Under the pieces are notes generated by a model. It worked only from the letters and a program-made list of their open reading frames with translations, had not been told where the DNA came from and did not search any database. Shown piece after piece: positions 42,390 to 50,904 of a DNA stretch of 50,904 nt (within the stretch, counting starts at the first letter, position 1; every line of letters begins with the position of its first letter). This DNA is from an uncultured Granulosicoccaceae bacterium. GTDB lineage: Bacteria > Pseudomonadota > Gammaproteobacteria > Granulosicoccales > Granulosicoccaceae. Where the stretch lies: contig CALLOA010000014.1 of assembly GCA_938005265.1 (NCBI GenBank), positions 1 to 50,904 of the forward strand. The letters run 5' to 3'. The position numbers were made by a program, and so were the translations under genes.

Positions 42390-44162
42390 TCAAGATGCTT
42401 TTTTACGCTCTTCCATCTGACCATATTTATTGAGTAGTGCAAGAAATTCAATTTCATCCACAGGCGGACTGCAGTAGTAGCCCTGATAAGTTTGGCATTT
42501 CAGTGCTTTAAGTCTTGCTAGTTGATGAATGGTTTCAACCCCTTCAGCAACCAGATGCAAACCCAGATCATGTCCCAGTGAGGCTACCGCTTTTACGATG
42601 GGCGCTTTGTCCAATGGTGATTGGATTTCGTTTACAAATGATCGGTCTATTTTTAATTCATCTATCGGAAACTTTTGTAAGTAACTTAGCGAAGAATATC
42701 CAGTCCCGAAATCATCTATTGACAAGCCAACACCAAGGCTTTTCAGATCATTGAGTATTTTTACATTACTCTCCGGATTTTCCATAATCATGTTTTCTGT
42801 CAATTCAAGCTGAAGTGCCTCCGGATTCAGCTCCGAATGCATAATTGTGTCAGCAACTGAACGTACAAAATTTGACTCGACTAACTGTCTGATGGAAACA
42901 TTAACAGCGATCTTGAAATTGTATGCTCCGGCATTTTGCCATACCATGCTCTGTCGACAAGCTTCCTCCATAACCCAGCGACCGATGTCGACGATTTGGC
43001 CAGACTCTTCCGCTAAGGAGATAAAGAGATCTGGCGGAACAATACCGAATTCCGGGTGCTTCCACCGTATCAGGGCTTCTGCCCCGACTATCACCCCGGA
43101 AGCTACATCAACTTTTGGCTGGTATACCAGAAAAAGCTGTTTTTCTGGCAACGCGTTTCTCAGTGCTGAAACAATCTGTATGTATTGTTTCGCCGATTCT
43201 TCCATCTCGCTTTTGTAGAAAACATAGCTGCTTTCATAGGTCTGATTTGCCTCTAGCAGTGCTGTTTCAGCATGATTTAACCAGTCTTCTACCGAGTTTG
43301 CATCATCAGGAATGACAGAAATACCAATGGCCGTGTTTATAAATACTTCCTTTTTCTCAATGGCATAGCTTTCGTCTAGCGTTGAAAGCAACATCACAAT
43401 CGTCTTTAGTACTTCACTTTCATCAACTACGTCCGGTAACAACAACGCGAACTGGTCACCAGCCAACCTGAAAAGCTGCTTGTCCAGAATATCAAGCTCC
43501 GCATGAAACTGATTGGTTTGCCTGGGCTTTATATCCAGAGCGTTACCTATGCGCTTAGCGACTTTGTTCAGGAATGAATCACCAGCCTCCCGTCCAAAAG
43601 TGTCATTGACAGCTTTAAGTCTTAGAGGATTAAGATATACCAGCGCTGATTTAAGGTCTTTCTCTTGTACTCTATCAAATAATCTTGTGGCTGCTGAATT
43701 GAACAGATCTCCTCGTGGCAAGCCAGTTAAGCTATCGAAATTGATGATCTGGTTCTGATAGGCACGAGCAGCCAGTGTGTTACGCAAACGTAAGGCTAAC
43801 TCACTGGGATCGACTGGCTTGGCGAGAAAATCAGTGGCTCCCAGGTTGAGTACCTTTAGTTTGGTTTCAGAATCGTCACTGGAAGTCAGCACTACAACTG
43901 GCAGTTGCCTGGTCTGTTCGTTATTCCTTATTTTTTCCAGAATCTCAAAGCCCGTAACTTCCGGCATGATCAAGTCTAGCAATAATACATCAGGCGCTTC
44001 ATCACAGACTCGATCAAACGCATTAACAGAATCGTCAGTGGAGAGAAAATTTGAGTAGCCTTCACTTTCCAGATGAGCAATCAAGACCTGCATATTGATC
44101 GGCTCATCATCAATCAGCATTATTTTTGCTGACAATACCGGATTTTTTGCGTAATCATCCAT
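42390..44162 (-). CDS. Response regulator with degenerate GGDEF and intact EAL domain
   Basis: Numbering below runs from an in-frame GTG three codons upstream (44171). The order is REC (about 14-130, phospho-Asp66 in LLLDLIMPEVTG), GGDEF-like (about 140-320), EAL (about 330-585). The GGDEF site reads RLAGDQF (AGDQF at 237-241), so diguanylate cyclase activity is unlikely. The EAL domain keeps VGAEALIRWKHPE, LELTENMIM, LSIDDFGTGYSSLSYL and DELKIDRSFV, so c-di-GMP phosphodiesterase activity is expected. The ATG at 44162 has GGAAGG 9 bases upstream and is chosen over the GTG. The hybrid kinase gene lies 64 bp upstream, making it the natural phosphate donor. Confidence 0.93.
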   Translation of the reverse strand: MDDYAKNPVLSAKIMLIDDEPINMQVLIAHLESEGYSNFLSTDDSVNAFDRVCDEAPDVLLLDLIMPEVTGFEILEKIRNNEQTRQLPVVVLTSSDDSETKLKVLNLGATDFLAKPVDPSELALRLRNTLAARAYQNQIINFDSLTGLPRGDLFNSAATRLFDRVQEKDLKSALVYLNPLRLKAVNDTFGREAGDSFLNKVAKRIGNALDIKPRQTNQFHAELDILDKQLFRLAGDQFALLLPDVVDESEVLKTIVMLLSTLDESYAIEKKEVFINTAIGISVIPDDANSVEDWLNHAETALLEANQTYESSYVFYKSEMEESAKQYIQIVSALRNALPEKQLFLVYQPKVDVASGVIVGAEALIRWKHPEFGIVPPDLFISLAEESGQIVDIGRWVMEEACRQSMVWQNAGAYNFKIAVNVSIRQLVESNFVRSVADTIMHSELNPEALQLELTENMIMENPESNVKILNDLKSLGVGLSIDDFGTGYSSLSYLQKFPIDELKIDRSFVNEIQSPLDKAPIVKAVASLGHDLGLHLVAEGVETIHQLARLKALKCQTYQGYYCSPPVDEIEFLALLNKYGQMEERKKAS

Positions 44163-44226
44163 ACGAATCACCCTTCCGTGGCACTCGTACTACAAGTCGT
44201 ATTGTAGATAAATAGGAACATAGGTA

Positions 44227-47200
44227 TCAGGCACTGCGTTTGAAAGATGTGATTGATGGATCAAGACTTGAAGTGCCACTTGCCTCAGGTACAACAATAC
44301 GCCTGGATATCGATACGACATGTTCGTAAAACTCTTGAATCAAGTCCATGTTTTTTTCCTTCGCGGCTACTTCCATACCGGCTGCAGGCTTAGTAAACGG
44401 CTTGAAACCAACGTTACCACCCGAACCCTTCAACCAGTGGGCAATAAAAGCGATCTCCTCGAATTCCGCATTTTTTATATGCTGTTCAAGCAGTTTCAGA
44501 TTCAATTTTAGTTTTTCACCAAAATCCACAACAATTTGAGCGAACTTGGGGTTATGCAACGGTAATGAACTGTTGATAGGTTCGTGCGAGACAGAATTGT
44601 CCAAGGTTGTCGCCATATCATCCTCGGAAGTATGACTGGCTGCAAATGGTTGTGTCGCACTAGAACTACTATTAGAAATAGTATCGTGACTACCCCTATT
44701 TCCTTTATTAACTAATTCTTGACTCAACTCCAATTGTGTTGTCAGGCTACCTATGATCTCAAGGGGTGCACTAATCAGCTCTGCACTTCCTTGCAGCGCA
44801 GCATCTTCAATCTGCTTGGCGGGTTTGGTAAAGCATTTGTAGCCCACACTGCCCCCTGACCCCTTCAACCAATGTGCAATTAAGGAGACCTCTTTAAGAT
44901 CTCCGCGACTCATGGCCACTCTCATCTCTGGAACCTTGACTAACAGCTTTTGCACGAACTCATCAGCCATAGGTTTGAATTTCGGGTTTGACTCAACCAG
45001 GGTGTTTCGGAGTGAATTTTCCTCTTCAGTCGTTGAGTTTTGGGTATAGCTTTGGTCCGTTTTTTCGACCATTTCAATTGAGGCGTCAGCGACGTTAGCT
45101 TTTCTTTCAACTGAATCGAGTGGAATCTTTTCACCACCTAATAGCTCCCCAAGCAGATCACCCAGCTTATCCAGATCTACCGGCTTCGTCATATAATGCG
45201 AAAATCCAGCTTCAAATACTGTTTTTTCAAAACCTTTCATGGCATTAGCTGTCAGTGCAACAACCGGATTCGCGAATCCCGACTTACGCATTTCTCTCGC
45301 AGCCTGATAGCCATCCATAACCGGCATTTGAATATCCATTAAAATCAGATCATAGTCCTTACTGGCACAGGCATCGACGGCTTCCTGCCCGTTTTCTGCA
45401 GTATCGACCTCCAAAGACATTTCCCCGATAACCAGCCGCAATAGGTCACGATTTTCTTTAGCGTCATCAACAACCAGCAGATTGGATTGCGGAAGTTTCC
45501 ATATTGTTGCCTTGGTATCTGCAGCAACTAAAGCGTCACTTTCAAGGTCTGCCTGACCAATCCAGCGTATCGTCTCATCCACTTCAAAAGGCACATAAAA
45601 CGTAAAACAACTCCCCTCGCCCGGAACACTGGTGACAACAATATCTCCACCCATTGCAACTGCCAACTTCTTACTTATAGAAAGCCCCAGCCCGGTACCA
45701 CCGAATCGGCGGGTTATAGAAGAATCAGCTTGAACAAAGGCTTTGAATATGGAGCTGCATTGCTCTGGCGTCATACCAATGCCAGTATCTCTAACAGCAA
45801 ATTGTAACTGAGACTGACCTTCTGCTTTTGTATGCGAAATACCAATAGTTACACCACCTTCCGTAGTGAATTTTATAGCGTTGCCGACAAGATTTGTAAT
45901 TACCTGACGAATACGGGATGGGTCACTCAATATTTGTTCCGGTATTTCTCCCTCAACTTCGCATTTTAAAGTGATATCCTTTTCACGGGCTTTGACTTCC
46001 AATACCGTAAAAACGTCTGTTGCGATCTTTCCGGGTTTACAATCTATTTCTTCAATTTCGATAACACCAGACTCTACTTTTGAAAGGTCCAGTACATCAT
46101 TGATCAATTCGAGTAAATGTTCACCACTTGAAGCGATGGTGTCCAGATGTTTTTGTGCAGCCGCAGGATCTTGTACATAACCACGTTTTAACACCTCAGT
46201 AAAACCCAATATGGCTGTCATCGGTGTTCTGATTTCATGGCTCATATTAGACAGAAAACTACTTTTTGCCTTATTGGCTAATTCTGCTTCCTCTTTGGAT
46301 TTGATCAGCTCCAGTTCATATTCTTCAAGTAAGGTGACATCATCAAGACTGATCAGCACACCACCAGGTTCTTTACCGTTTCCCATTACAGGGGAACAGT
46401 TCACCAGAAACTTCCGGCGCCGCCCCTCAGCATCAGTGAACCACATAATGGAATTGCGAGTAGTTTCAGCTAGCCGCATGGCGACTTCCCAGGGATAGGG
46501 TTCCTCTTCTTTCAAGTCAGATTCTTTGTCACCCTCGCTTTCAGTGTCAGTCTTCTTTTGGCGCTCCCAGCTAAAATCGTTACCATTTCTGCCAATCAGC
46601 TCTTCAGGCTCCTCGCCAACCAATTTGGCAAATGCCGTATTAGCCAGTACTACATTTCCTTTCTTGTCCATTACCAATAACGATTCTGCAATCGTATCCA
46701 AAGCTGACCGCACACGACCCGGAACAGCTGTGGAAGGGTTAAGCTGCTTCAACATTCGACCCAGGTACCAGAAAAACAGACAGAAACAGCAAAAACCCAG
46801 AAAGACTACAGGAGTAAATTTTGATGAAAAGATCTTTTCAACAAAGGTGGTACCACCAAGGGGTTTGAAGAACAAAGTAACCGAACCCCAACCTGAACCA
46901 TTGATCGTTAGAGGAACTCTGAGGATTTCTGGTGTTGAATAAAGTTTTTGATTTTCGTCATTTTCGCTATTACCCAGGCGATTGCCACTTTCACTTAATA
47001 ATTTCCCTATACGATTCTCATTACCAAAGGATACTACGGAGTTATCCTGTAACCGCGTTATCTGTGCTCCATCAATCTGATCATTACGGTCAACGATAAA
47101 GTTCATATGAGACGAAATTTCGTCAAAGGCATCAGAGGCCAGAAAAAGGGAAATAGCAGATGCCACAGATTCAGCAGATTGTGCACGTGAATCCAGCATC

Positions 47201-47319
47201 TGGGATTCAGTGTTTGGAATAATTTTTAGAAATATTGCTAACAGCAATACACTCACCGTCAGCGATGACAAACCAGTCGCCAGATGAAAACGCGTAGATA
47301 ATTTAGGAAGAAATCTCAT
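44227..47319 (-). CDS. Hybrid sensor histidine kinase with two C-terminal HPt domains
   Basis: From the ATG at 47319 (1030 residues): membrane helix (about 12-35), a periplasmic sensor of about 140 residues, second helix (about 170-187), PAS with an acidic insert (205-335), and HisKA with His361 in NMSHEIRTPMTAILGF. HATPase_c has NLVGNAIKF, DTGIGM and FGGTGLGLSI. REC has Asp662 in LILMDIQMPVMDG. HPt1 has His816 in LIAHWLKGSGGSVG and HPt2 has His961 in FIAHWLKGSGGNVG. The two HPt domains are near-copies joined by a Ser/Thr-rich linker. A TTG at 47355 would add 12 residues. With the downstream REC-EAL protein it suggests a multistep phosphorelay to c-di-GMP turnover; the signal is unknown. Confidence 0.94.
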   Translation of the reverse strand: MRFLPKLSTRFHLATGLSSLTVSVLLLAIFLKIIPNTESQMLDSRAQSAESVASAISLFLASDAFDEISSHMNFIVDRNDQIDGAQITRLQDNSVVSFGNENRIGKLLSESGNRLGNSENDENQKLYSTPEILRVPLTINGSGWGSVTLFFKPLGGTTFVEKIFSSKFTPVVFLGFCCFCLFFWYLGRMLKQLNPSTAVPGRVRSALDTIAESLLVMDKKGNVVLANTAFAKLVGEEPEELIGRNGNDFSWERQKKTDTESEGDKESDLKEEEPYPWEVAMRLAETTRNSIMWFTDAEGRRRKFLVNCSPVMGNGKEPGGVLISLDDVTLLEEYELELIKSKEEAELANKAKSSFLSNMSHEIRTPMTAILGFTEVLKRGYVQDPAAAQKHLDTIASSGEHLLELINDVLDLSKVESGVIEIEEIDCKPGKIATDVFTVLEVKAREKDITLKCEVEGEIPEQILSDPSRIRQVITNLVGNAIKFTTEGGVTIGISHTKAEGQSQLQFAVRDTGIGMTPEQCSSIFKAFVQADSSITRRFGGTGLGLSISKKLAVAMGGDIVVTSVPGEGSCFTFYVPFEVDETIRWIGQADLESDALVAADTKATIWKLPQSNLLVVDDAKENRDLLRLVIGEMSLEVDTAENGQEAVDACASKDYDLILMDIQMPVMDGYQAAREMRKSGFANPVVALTANAMKGFEKTVFEAGFSHYMTKPVDLDKLGDLLGELLGGEKIPLDSVERKANVADASIEMVEKTDQSYTQNSTTEEENSLRNTLVESNPKFKPMADEFVQKLLVKVPEMRVAMSRGDLKEVSLIAHWLKGSGGSVGYKCFTKPAKQIEDAALQGSAELISAPLEIIGSLTTQLELSQELVNKGNRGSHDTISNSSSSATQPFAASHTSEDDMATTLDNSVSHEPINSSLPLHNPKFAQIVVDFGEKLKLNLKLLEQHIKNAEFEEIAFIAHWLKGSGGNVGFKPFTKPAAGMEVAAKEKNMDLIQEFYEHVVSISRRIVVPEASGTSSLDPSITSFKRSA

Positions 47320-47421
47320 CTCTTGCTTATTCAGAATGTTTTCAACGTACACCAATAAAAATTTGGTATATGCAAAAAATTACCATACATCTTGTTTATC
47401 GTTTATAAACCGGCATATACG

Positions 47422-47700
47422 ATGCTGTTTGGATCAATCTCACCACAGCGGCTATCCAGTCTATACATAAGCAAAGTGCACAAAAAAACACGAACCTTAA
47501 CCAGTGCTGACGGCTCCAGTGCTGACGGCTCTAAACTAGCTATCGGCTACAACCACCGAATCTCAAAAAAAGATTTTGCAGCACTGGCCTATATTGCAGT
47601 GCTTGTAAACGAATACGTTCGATTGGGGGAATATTTAGAATACTTGGCGGGTGAGAACCTTAAGCAGCATATAGTTTATGCTGAAAGCTATGCACTATGA
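47422..47700 (+). CDS. Doubtful small hypothetical protein
   Basis: A 92-residue frame from ATG 47422 (the frame is open from TTG 47392) with an N-terminal basic part, a SADGSSADGS repeat made by a 15-bp tandem duplication, and a predicted helical C-terminal half (KKDFAALAYIAVLVNEYVRL). There is no ribosome binding site and no family. It may be a real lineage-specific protein or chance. Confidence 0.2.
   Translation: MLFGSISPQRLSSLYISKVHKKTRTLTSADGSSADGSKLAIGYNHRISKKDFAALAYIAVLVNEYVRLGEYLEYLAGENLKQHIVYAESYAL
47501..47530. repeat. 15-bp perfect tandem duplication
   Basis: CCAGTGCTGACGGCT occurs at 47501-47515 and 47516-47530 without mismatch; the 15-bp length keeps any reading frame. Confidence 0.9.
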
Positions 47701-47788
47701 CGCTTACACGAGGCGTAAATTAGAGACAGCTCCATTATTCTGCCGTTAGGGCAAGACGGGCACTTTGCTAATCAGGCAAATACGTCCA

Positions 47789-47837
47789 GATGAAGATAAT
47801 TCGATGAAGAGAATTCGCGTGGCACTACGTGGCACTA
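47789..47837. repeat. Two adjacent short tandem duplications just past glgB
   Basis: GATGAAGATAATTC (47789-47802) is followed by GATGAAGAGAATTC (47803-47816), 13 of 14 identical. One base later CGTGGCACTA occurs twice (47818-47827, 47828-47837). They lie 12-60 bp beyond the glgB stop at 47850. Confidence 0.85.
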
Positions 47838-47849
47838 TTCACCCGACCA

Positions 47850-50048
47850 CTAAGCGAGAGAGACTGTAGTGACCCGCTTTAAAATAATGGCAGACAATGG
47901 TGGTAACCGAAGCCTGATACTGTAAGGTTTGCCTTGATGACCCGTATTGTCTGCTGTAATTTTATGTGGATTCACTACATCACTGCCACCGTATATTGAG
48001 CCATCAGAATTCAGTACTTCTTCGTACAACCCATCATCGTAAACTCCTACAACAAATTCTTCACGCACTACTGGCGTAAAGTTCAGCAGACAAATCACCG
48101 CATCAGGCGAATCAGGAACACGGCGGTAATAGGCTATAATGCTACTTTCATAGTCATCACAATCTATCCACTGGAAACCAGATTGATGAGTATCACCTTT
48201 GAACAGCGAACCCTCAGCACGGTATAGGCGATTCAAATCACTTAGCAATCGACCAATCTGGCTGTGACTGTCATTCTCGAGCAACGGCCAACTAAGCTCA
48301 GTATCGTGATTCCACTCGGCTCGTTGCCCGAGTTCCGCCCCCATAAAAAGCAGCTTTTTACCGGGCTGGGTAAAAAGAAAACAATATAATAGCCTCAGGT
48401 TGGCAAAACGCTGCCACTCATCACCCGGCATTTTTTCCAGCAGTGAGCCCTTGCCATATACAACCTCATCATGCGAGAAAGGCAAAATGAAATTTTCAGA
48501 AAACGCATACAAGTTGCCAAATGTGAGTTTCTGGTGATGATATTTCCGGTTGATGGGGTCTTCTGAGAAGTAGGAAAGTACATCGTTCATCCAACCCATA
48601 TTCCATTTGTAGGTAAAGCCCAGTCCATTGTTTTCAACGGGCTCTGTTACACCCGGCCAGGAGGTAGACTCCTCAGCGAAAGTGATTCCACCGATTTCAT
48701 GCACCCATACATTTAACTCCTTCAGAAAAGCAACAGCTTCCAGGTTTTGATTTCCACCATATTGATTTGGAATCCACTCACCATCAGCCCTGGAATAATC
48801 AAGATATAACATCGATGCAACAGCATCGACTCGAATACCGTCAAGGTGGTATTCCGAAATCCAGAAGAGCGCATTACTTAACAGATAGTTGGCTACCTCG
48901 TTACGGCCATAATTAAAAATGCAGGTATTCCATTCGCGATGAAACCCTTTACGAGGATCATCGTGCTCGTATAACGCAGTTCCGTCGAAACGAGCCAAGC
49001 CGTGCTCATCGGTCGGGAAGTGAGCTGGAACCCAGTCCATGATTACTCCCAGACCAGCTTGGTGACATTGATCAACAAAAAAACGGAAATCATCAGGCGA
49101 GCCCAGACGTTCCATCGGAGCATATAAACCGATCGGTTGATATCCCCAACTACCACCAAAAGGGTGTTCCGTAACTGGCAGTAACTCAACATGAGTGAAA
49201 CCAAGGCCCACGACATGAGGGATAAGCTTATCGGCAATTTCGCGATAATTGTACGAGCTTCCGTCATGGTGCCGCATCCATGAAGGCAAGTGGACCTCGT
49301 AAACCGACACTGGTTTATCCAGCAGCAAGTCGCCTCGATTAGAATCCAGCCATTCGCTATCCTGCCACTGATACTGGCTTGAATGTACGATAGAGGCATT
49401 TCCGGGTGGCCCTTCAAAATGATGACCAAAGGGGTCAGTTCGATGCCGAACTTGAAGACTCGAACTCTCGGTTATCGCGTATTTGTATTTAGAGCCAGGT
49501 TGGATACCGGGAATAAAAATTTCCCAAAGCCCGCTGGAAGGATGATGTCTCATTACATGCTTACGAGCATCCCAGAAGTTAAAATCACCAATAACACTAC
49601 AATGTGCTGCATTAGGCGCCCAAACCACAAAAACAGTCCCGACTACCTGCTCATGAACAACGGGATGAGCTCCCAGCTTTTGGTAAAGTTGTTTGTGTTG
49701 TCCCGCAGCAAAGAGATAATGATCCATTTCACCCAGCCAACTACTGAAGCGGTAAGGATCGTCCAGGATTTGTACCTCATTCGGGTAGGTGACTTCAAGA
49801 GAGTAGTCATCGGGCAAAGCTGGCTGCGCACATTCAAACAAGCCAGCTCCATCAATGCGATTCATCTGCCAGCTTCGGGCTTTCTTAGAAGCAGAGTCTG
49901 ACTTGCACTTTACGGCAATCTTCAGGGCACCGGGGACAAAAGCACGAATGATAGGATTTGCTCTTTCACCATGGCGGCCCAATACCGCAAAAGGGTTGCC
50001 ATGCCTGCCGGCCACAATCGCATTAATTTCGTCCTGACCAAGCGACAT
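47850..50048 (-). CDS. glgB: 1,4-alpha-glucan branching enzyme
   Basis: The 732-residue GH13 enzyme introduces alpha-1,6 branches into glycogen. It has an N-terminal CBM48-type region (about 10-220) including an extra N1 domain starting GQDEINAIVAGRHGNPFAVLGRH. The barrel follows with VELLPVTEHPFGGSWGYQ, the nucleophile Asp in LDGIRVDAVASMLYLDYSR, the acid Glu in TFAEESTSWPGVT and the transition-state LPFSHDEVVYGKGSL. An all-beta C-terminal domain closes it. Length matches E. coli GlgB (about 730). It lies 52 bp after glgC on the same strand, a glycogen operon. Confidence 0.96.
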   Translation of the reverse strand: MSLGQDEINAIVAGRHGNPFAVLGRHGERANPIIRAFVPGALKIAVKCKSDSASKKARSWQMNRIDGAGLFECAQPALPDDYSLEVTYPNEVQILDDPYRFSSWLGEMDHYLFAAGQHKQLYQKLGAHPVVHEQVVGTVFVVWAPNAAHCSVIGDFNFWDARKHVMRHHPSSGLWEIFIPGIQPGSKYKYAITESSSLQVRHRTDPFGHHFEGPPGNASIVHSSQYQWQDSEWLDSNRGDLLLDKPVSVYEVHLPSWMRHHDGSSYNYREIADKLIPHVVGLGFTHVELLPVTEHPFGGSWGYQPIGLYAPMERLGSPDDFRFFVDQCHQAGLGVIMDWVPAHFPTDEHGLARFDGTALYEHDDPRKGFHREWNTCIFNYGRNEVANYLLSNALFWISEYHLDGIRVDAVASMLYLDYSRADGEWIPNQYGGNQNLEAVAFLKELNVWVHEIGGITFAEESTSWPGVTEPVENNGLGFTYKWNMGWMNDVLSYFSEDPINRKYHHQKLTFGNLYAFSENFILPFSHDEVVYGKGSLLEKMPGDEWQRFANLRLLYCFLFTQPGKKLLFMGAELGQRAEWNHDTELSWPLLENDSHSQIGRLLSDLNRLYRAEGSLFKGDTHQSGFQWIDCDDYESSIIAYYRRVPDSPDAVICLLNFTPVVREEFVVGVYDDGLYEEVLNSDGSIYGGSDVVNPHKITADNTGHQGKPYSIRLRLPPLSAIILKRVTTVSLA

Positions 50049-50100
50049 ATCTCAAGATTTCCTGGGCGATTGACTGGGTGACACTAGCTCGTTTGACCGT

Positions 50101-50904
50101 TTATCGAATCTGATGAACCGACTGATTGAGATGATCGGGTGTCACCAAGGTAATATTGTTATCAGTGACTCGGTAACCCGCGGCTTTATCTTTCTCACTG
50201 TCTACACCAATAATCGTGCCTTCGGGCAAATTAACACCTCTGTCAATTATTGCCCGTTTAACGACGCAGTTCCTTTGCACAGTCACTTCAGGAAGAATCA
50301 CAGAATCTTCAATCAGAGAATACGATCGCACGTCCACATTTGAGAATAACAGGGAACGCCGCACGGTAGCACCGGAAATCAGGCAGCCGCCGGATACAAT
50401 GGAGTTCACAGCCATGCCGGTACGCCCCTCATCAGCATGGACAAATTTAGCTGACGGAAGTTGTTTCTGGTGCGTATAAACCGGCCAGCTCTGATCATAG
50501 AGGTCAAGTTCTGGCTCCAGTGCAACCAACTCCATGTTGGCGGACCAATAAGCATCCAGAGTTCCCACATCCCGCCAGTAGGGAAGCATTTCGATTTGAT
50601 TATCATCTGTAACGCCCGCAAACGGGTAAGCAATTACCCTATTTTTTTCTATTATCTGCGGCAGTATGTCTTTACCGAAATCATGACTACTATTCTTGTC
50701 ATCATGATCTTTTATCAGTTCATCAAATAAGAATGAAGTATTAAACACGTAGTTTCCCATCGAAGCCAACACACGCCCCGGCTTGCCAGGAATCTCCGTC
50801 GGCACATCCGGTTTTTCTTCAAATCCGATAACCCTGCTATTATTATCAACCACAACAACACCGAAGGTTCCAGCGGCCTCTTCCGTGCTGACCTCGATAC
50901 ATGC
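50101..50904 (-). CDS. glgC: Glucose-1-phosphate adenylyltransferase, C-terminal part
   Basis: The gene enters from the right edge; the 267 codons present begin ACIEVSTEEAAGTFGVVVVD in frame and run to the stop at 50101. Features are GFEEKPDVPTEIPGKPGRVLASMGNYVF (glucose-1-phosphate site region with the Glu-Lys of EKP), PYWRDVGTLDAYWSANMEL, and a left-handed beta-helix C-domain with GGCLISGATVRRSLLFSNVDV. It makes ADP-glucose, the committed step of glycogen synthesis, and sits 52 bp upstream of glgB. The N-terminal nucleotide-binding part lies outside the window. Confidence 0.95.
   Translation of the reverse strand, partial: ACIEVSTEEAAGTFGVVVVDNNSRVIGFEEKPDVPTEIPGKPGRVLASMGNYVFNTSFLFDELIKDHDDKNSSHDFGKDILPQIIEKNRVIAYPFAGVTDDNQIEMLPYWRDVGTLDAYWSANMELVALEPELDLYDQSWPVYTHQKQLPSAKFVHADEGRTGMAVNSIVSGGCLISGATVRRSLLFSNVDVRSYSLIEDSVILPEVTVQRNCVVKRAIIDRGVNLPEGTIIGVDSEKDKAAGYRVTDNNITLVTPDHLNQSVHQIR

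Larger units (their letters stand above)
47320..47849. other. Gene-poor, repeat-rich region between glgB and the kinase gene
   Basis: The 530 bp hold two sets of short tandem duplications and one weak plus-strand reading frame, listed separately. The kinase promoter should lie at its left end (complement of about 47320-47450), but I cannot name boxes. Confidence 0.4.

Noticed and set aside
42390-44162. Calling the REC-GGDEF-EAL protein a diguanylate cyclase
   Set aside because: The active-site loop is AGDQF rather than GGDEF/GGEEF, so only the EAL activity is supported.
1-50904. tRNA, rRNA, CRISPR array, prophage
   Set aside because: I looked for cloverleaf T-arms, spaced direct repeats and phage structural genes and saw none; the short tandem repeats have no spacers.

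Overview
The window looks like chromosome of a free-living gammaproteobacterium with a sulfur-oxidiser flavour. Grounds: a fused three-function siroheme synthase (CysG), the PpsR/PpsA pair, YgiQ, E. coli-type GlgC/GlgB, GlyGly-CTERM-like sorting tails on two secreted proteins, and a dsrC-dsrMKJOP block with a PmpA/PmpB-type sulfur transporter. The genus cannot be fixed from this alone; Thiotrichales-, Arenicellales- or Chromatiales-like lineages would all fit. Base composition is moderate and fairly even by eye. There is no rRNA, tRNA, CRISPR array or intact insertion sequence; a short zinc-ribbon reading frame near 4.7 kb is the only possible transposase relic.

Layout. 1-4.5 kb: nitrogen metabolism (class II glutamine amidotransferase cut by the left edge, glutamine-synthetase-family enzyme, divergent FadR-type regulator, class I amidotransferase). 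4.9-16.6 kb: the most unusual part. A minus-strand series runs FemAB/GNAT-like transferase, NodU carbamoyltransferase, four-helix membrane protein, secreted caspase/legumain-like protease. A second runs astacin metalloprotease with a C-terminal sorting tail, an A-PCP-hydrolase mini-NRPS whose specificity residues resemble the glycine code, and an alpha/beta hydrolase translationally coupled to it. A GTG-started formyltransferase lies between them on the plus strand. 17-22.6 kb: DHH phosphoesterase, YugP-type protease, ppsR and ppsA. 22.6-27.3 kb: RND permease and adaptor. 27.7-32.1 kb: ygiQ, a tiny secreted protein, cysG with an 18-bp palindrome upstream.

32.2-37.5 kb holds dsrC-dsrM-dsrK-dsrJ-dsrO-dsrP on the minus strand without dsrAB, dsrEFH or dsrL beside it. 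CysG converges on dsrP and could supply siroheme for a sulfite reductase encoded elsewhere. 38-42 kb: Sel1 protein, TrpD2/YbiB-like protein, secreted NHL beta-propeller with a GlyGly-CTERM-like tail, and a split YeeE/YedE transporter. 42.4-47.3 kb: a hybrid histidine kinase with two C-terminal HPt domains, followed by a REC-degenerate GGDEF-EAL protein, a likely phosphorelay into c-di-GMP breakdown. 47.9-50.9 kb: glgB and the 3' part of glgC (glycogen synthesis), cut by the right edge.

A pattern cutting across the genes is the number of short, perfect or near-perfect tandem duplications (7-15 bp units), several across or just beyond stop codons. Start sites were re-chosen in many genes (GTG/TTG starts, ATGA coupling, removal of improbable N-terminal extensions); the reasons are in each entry.
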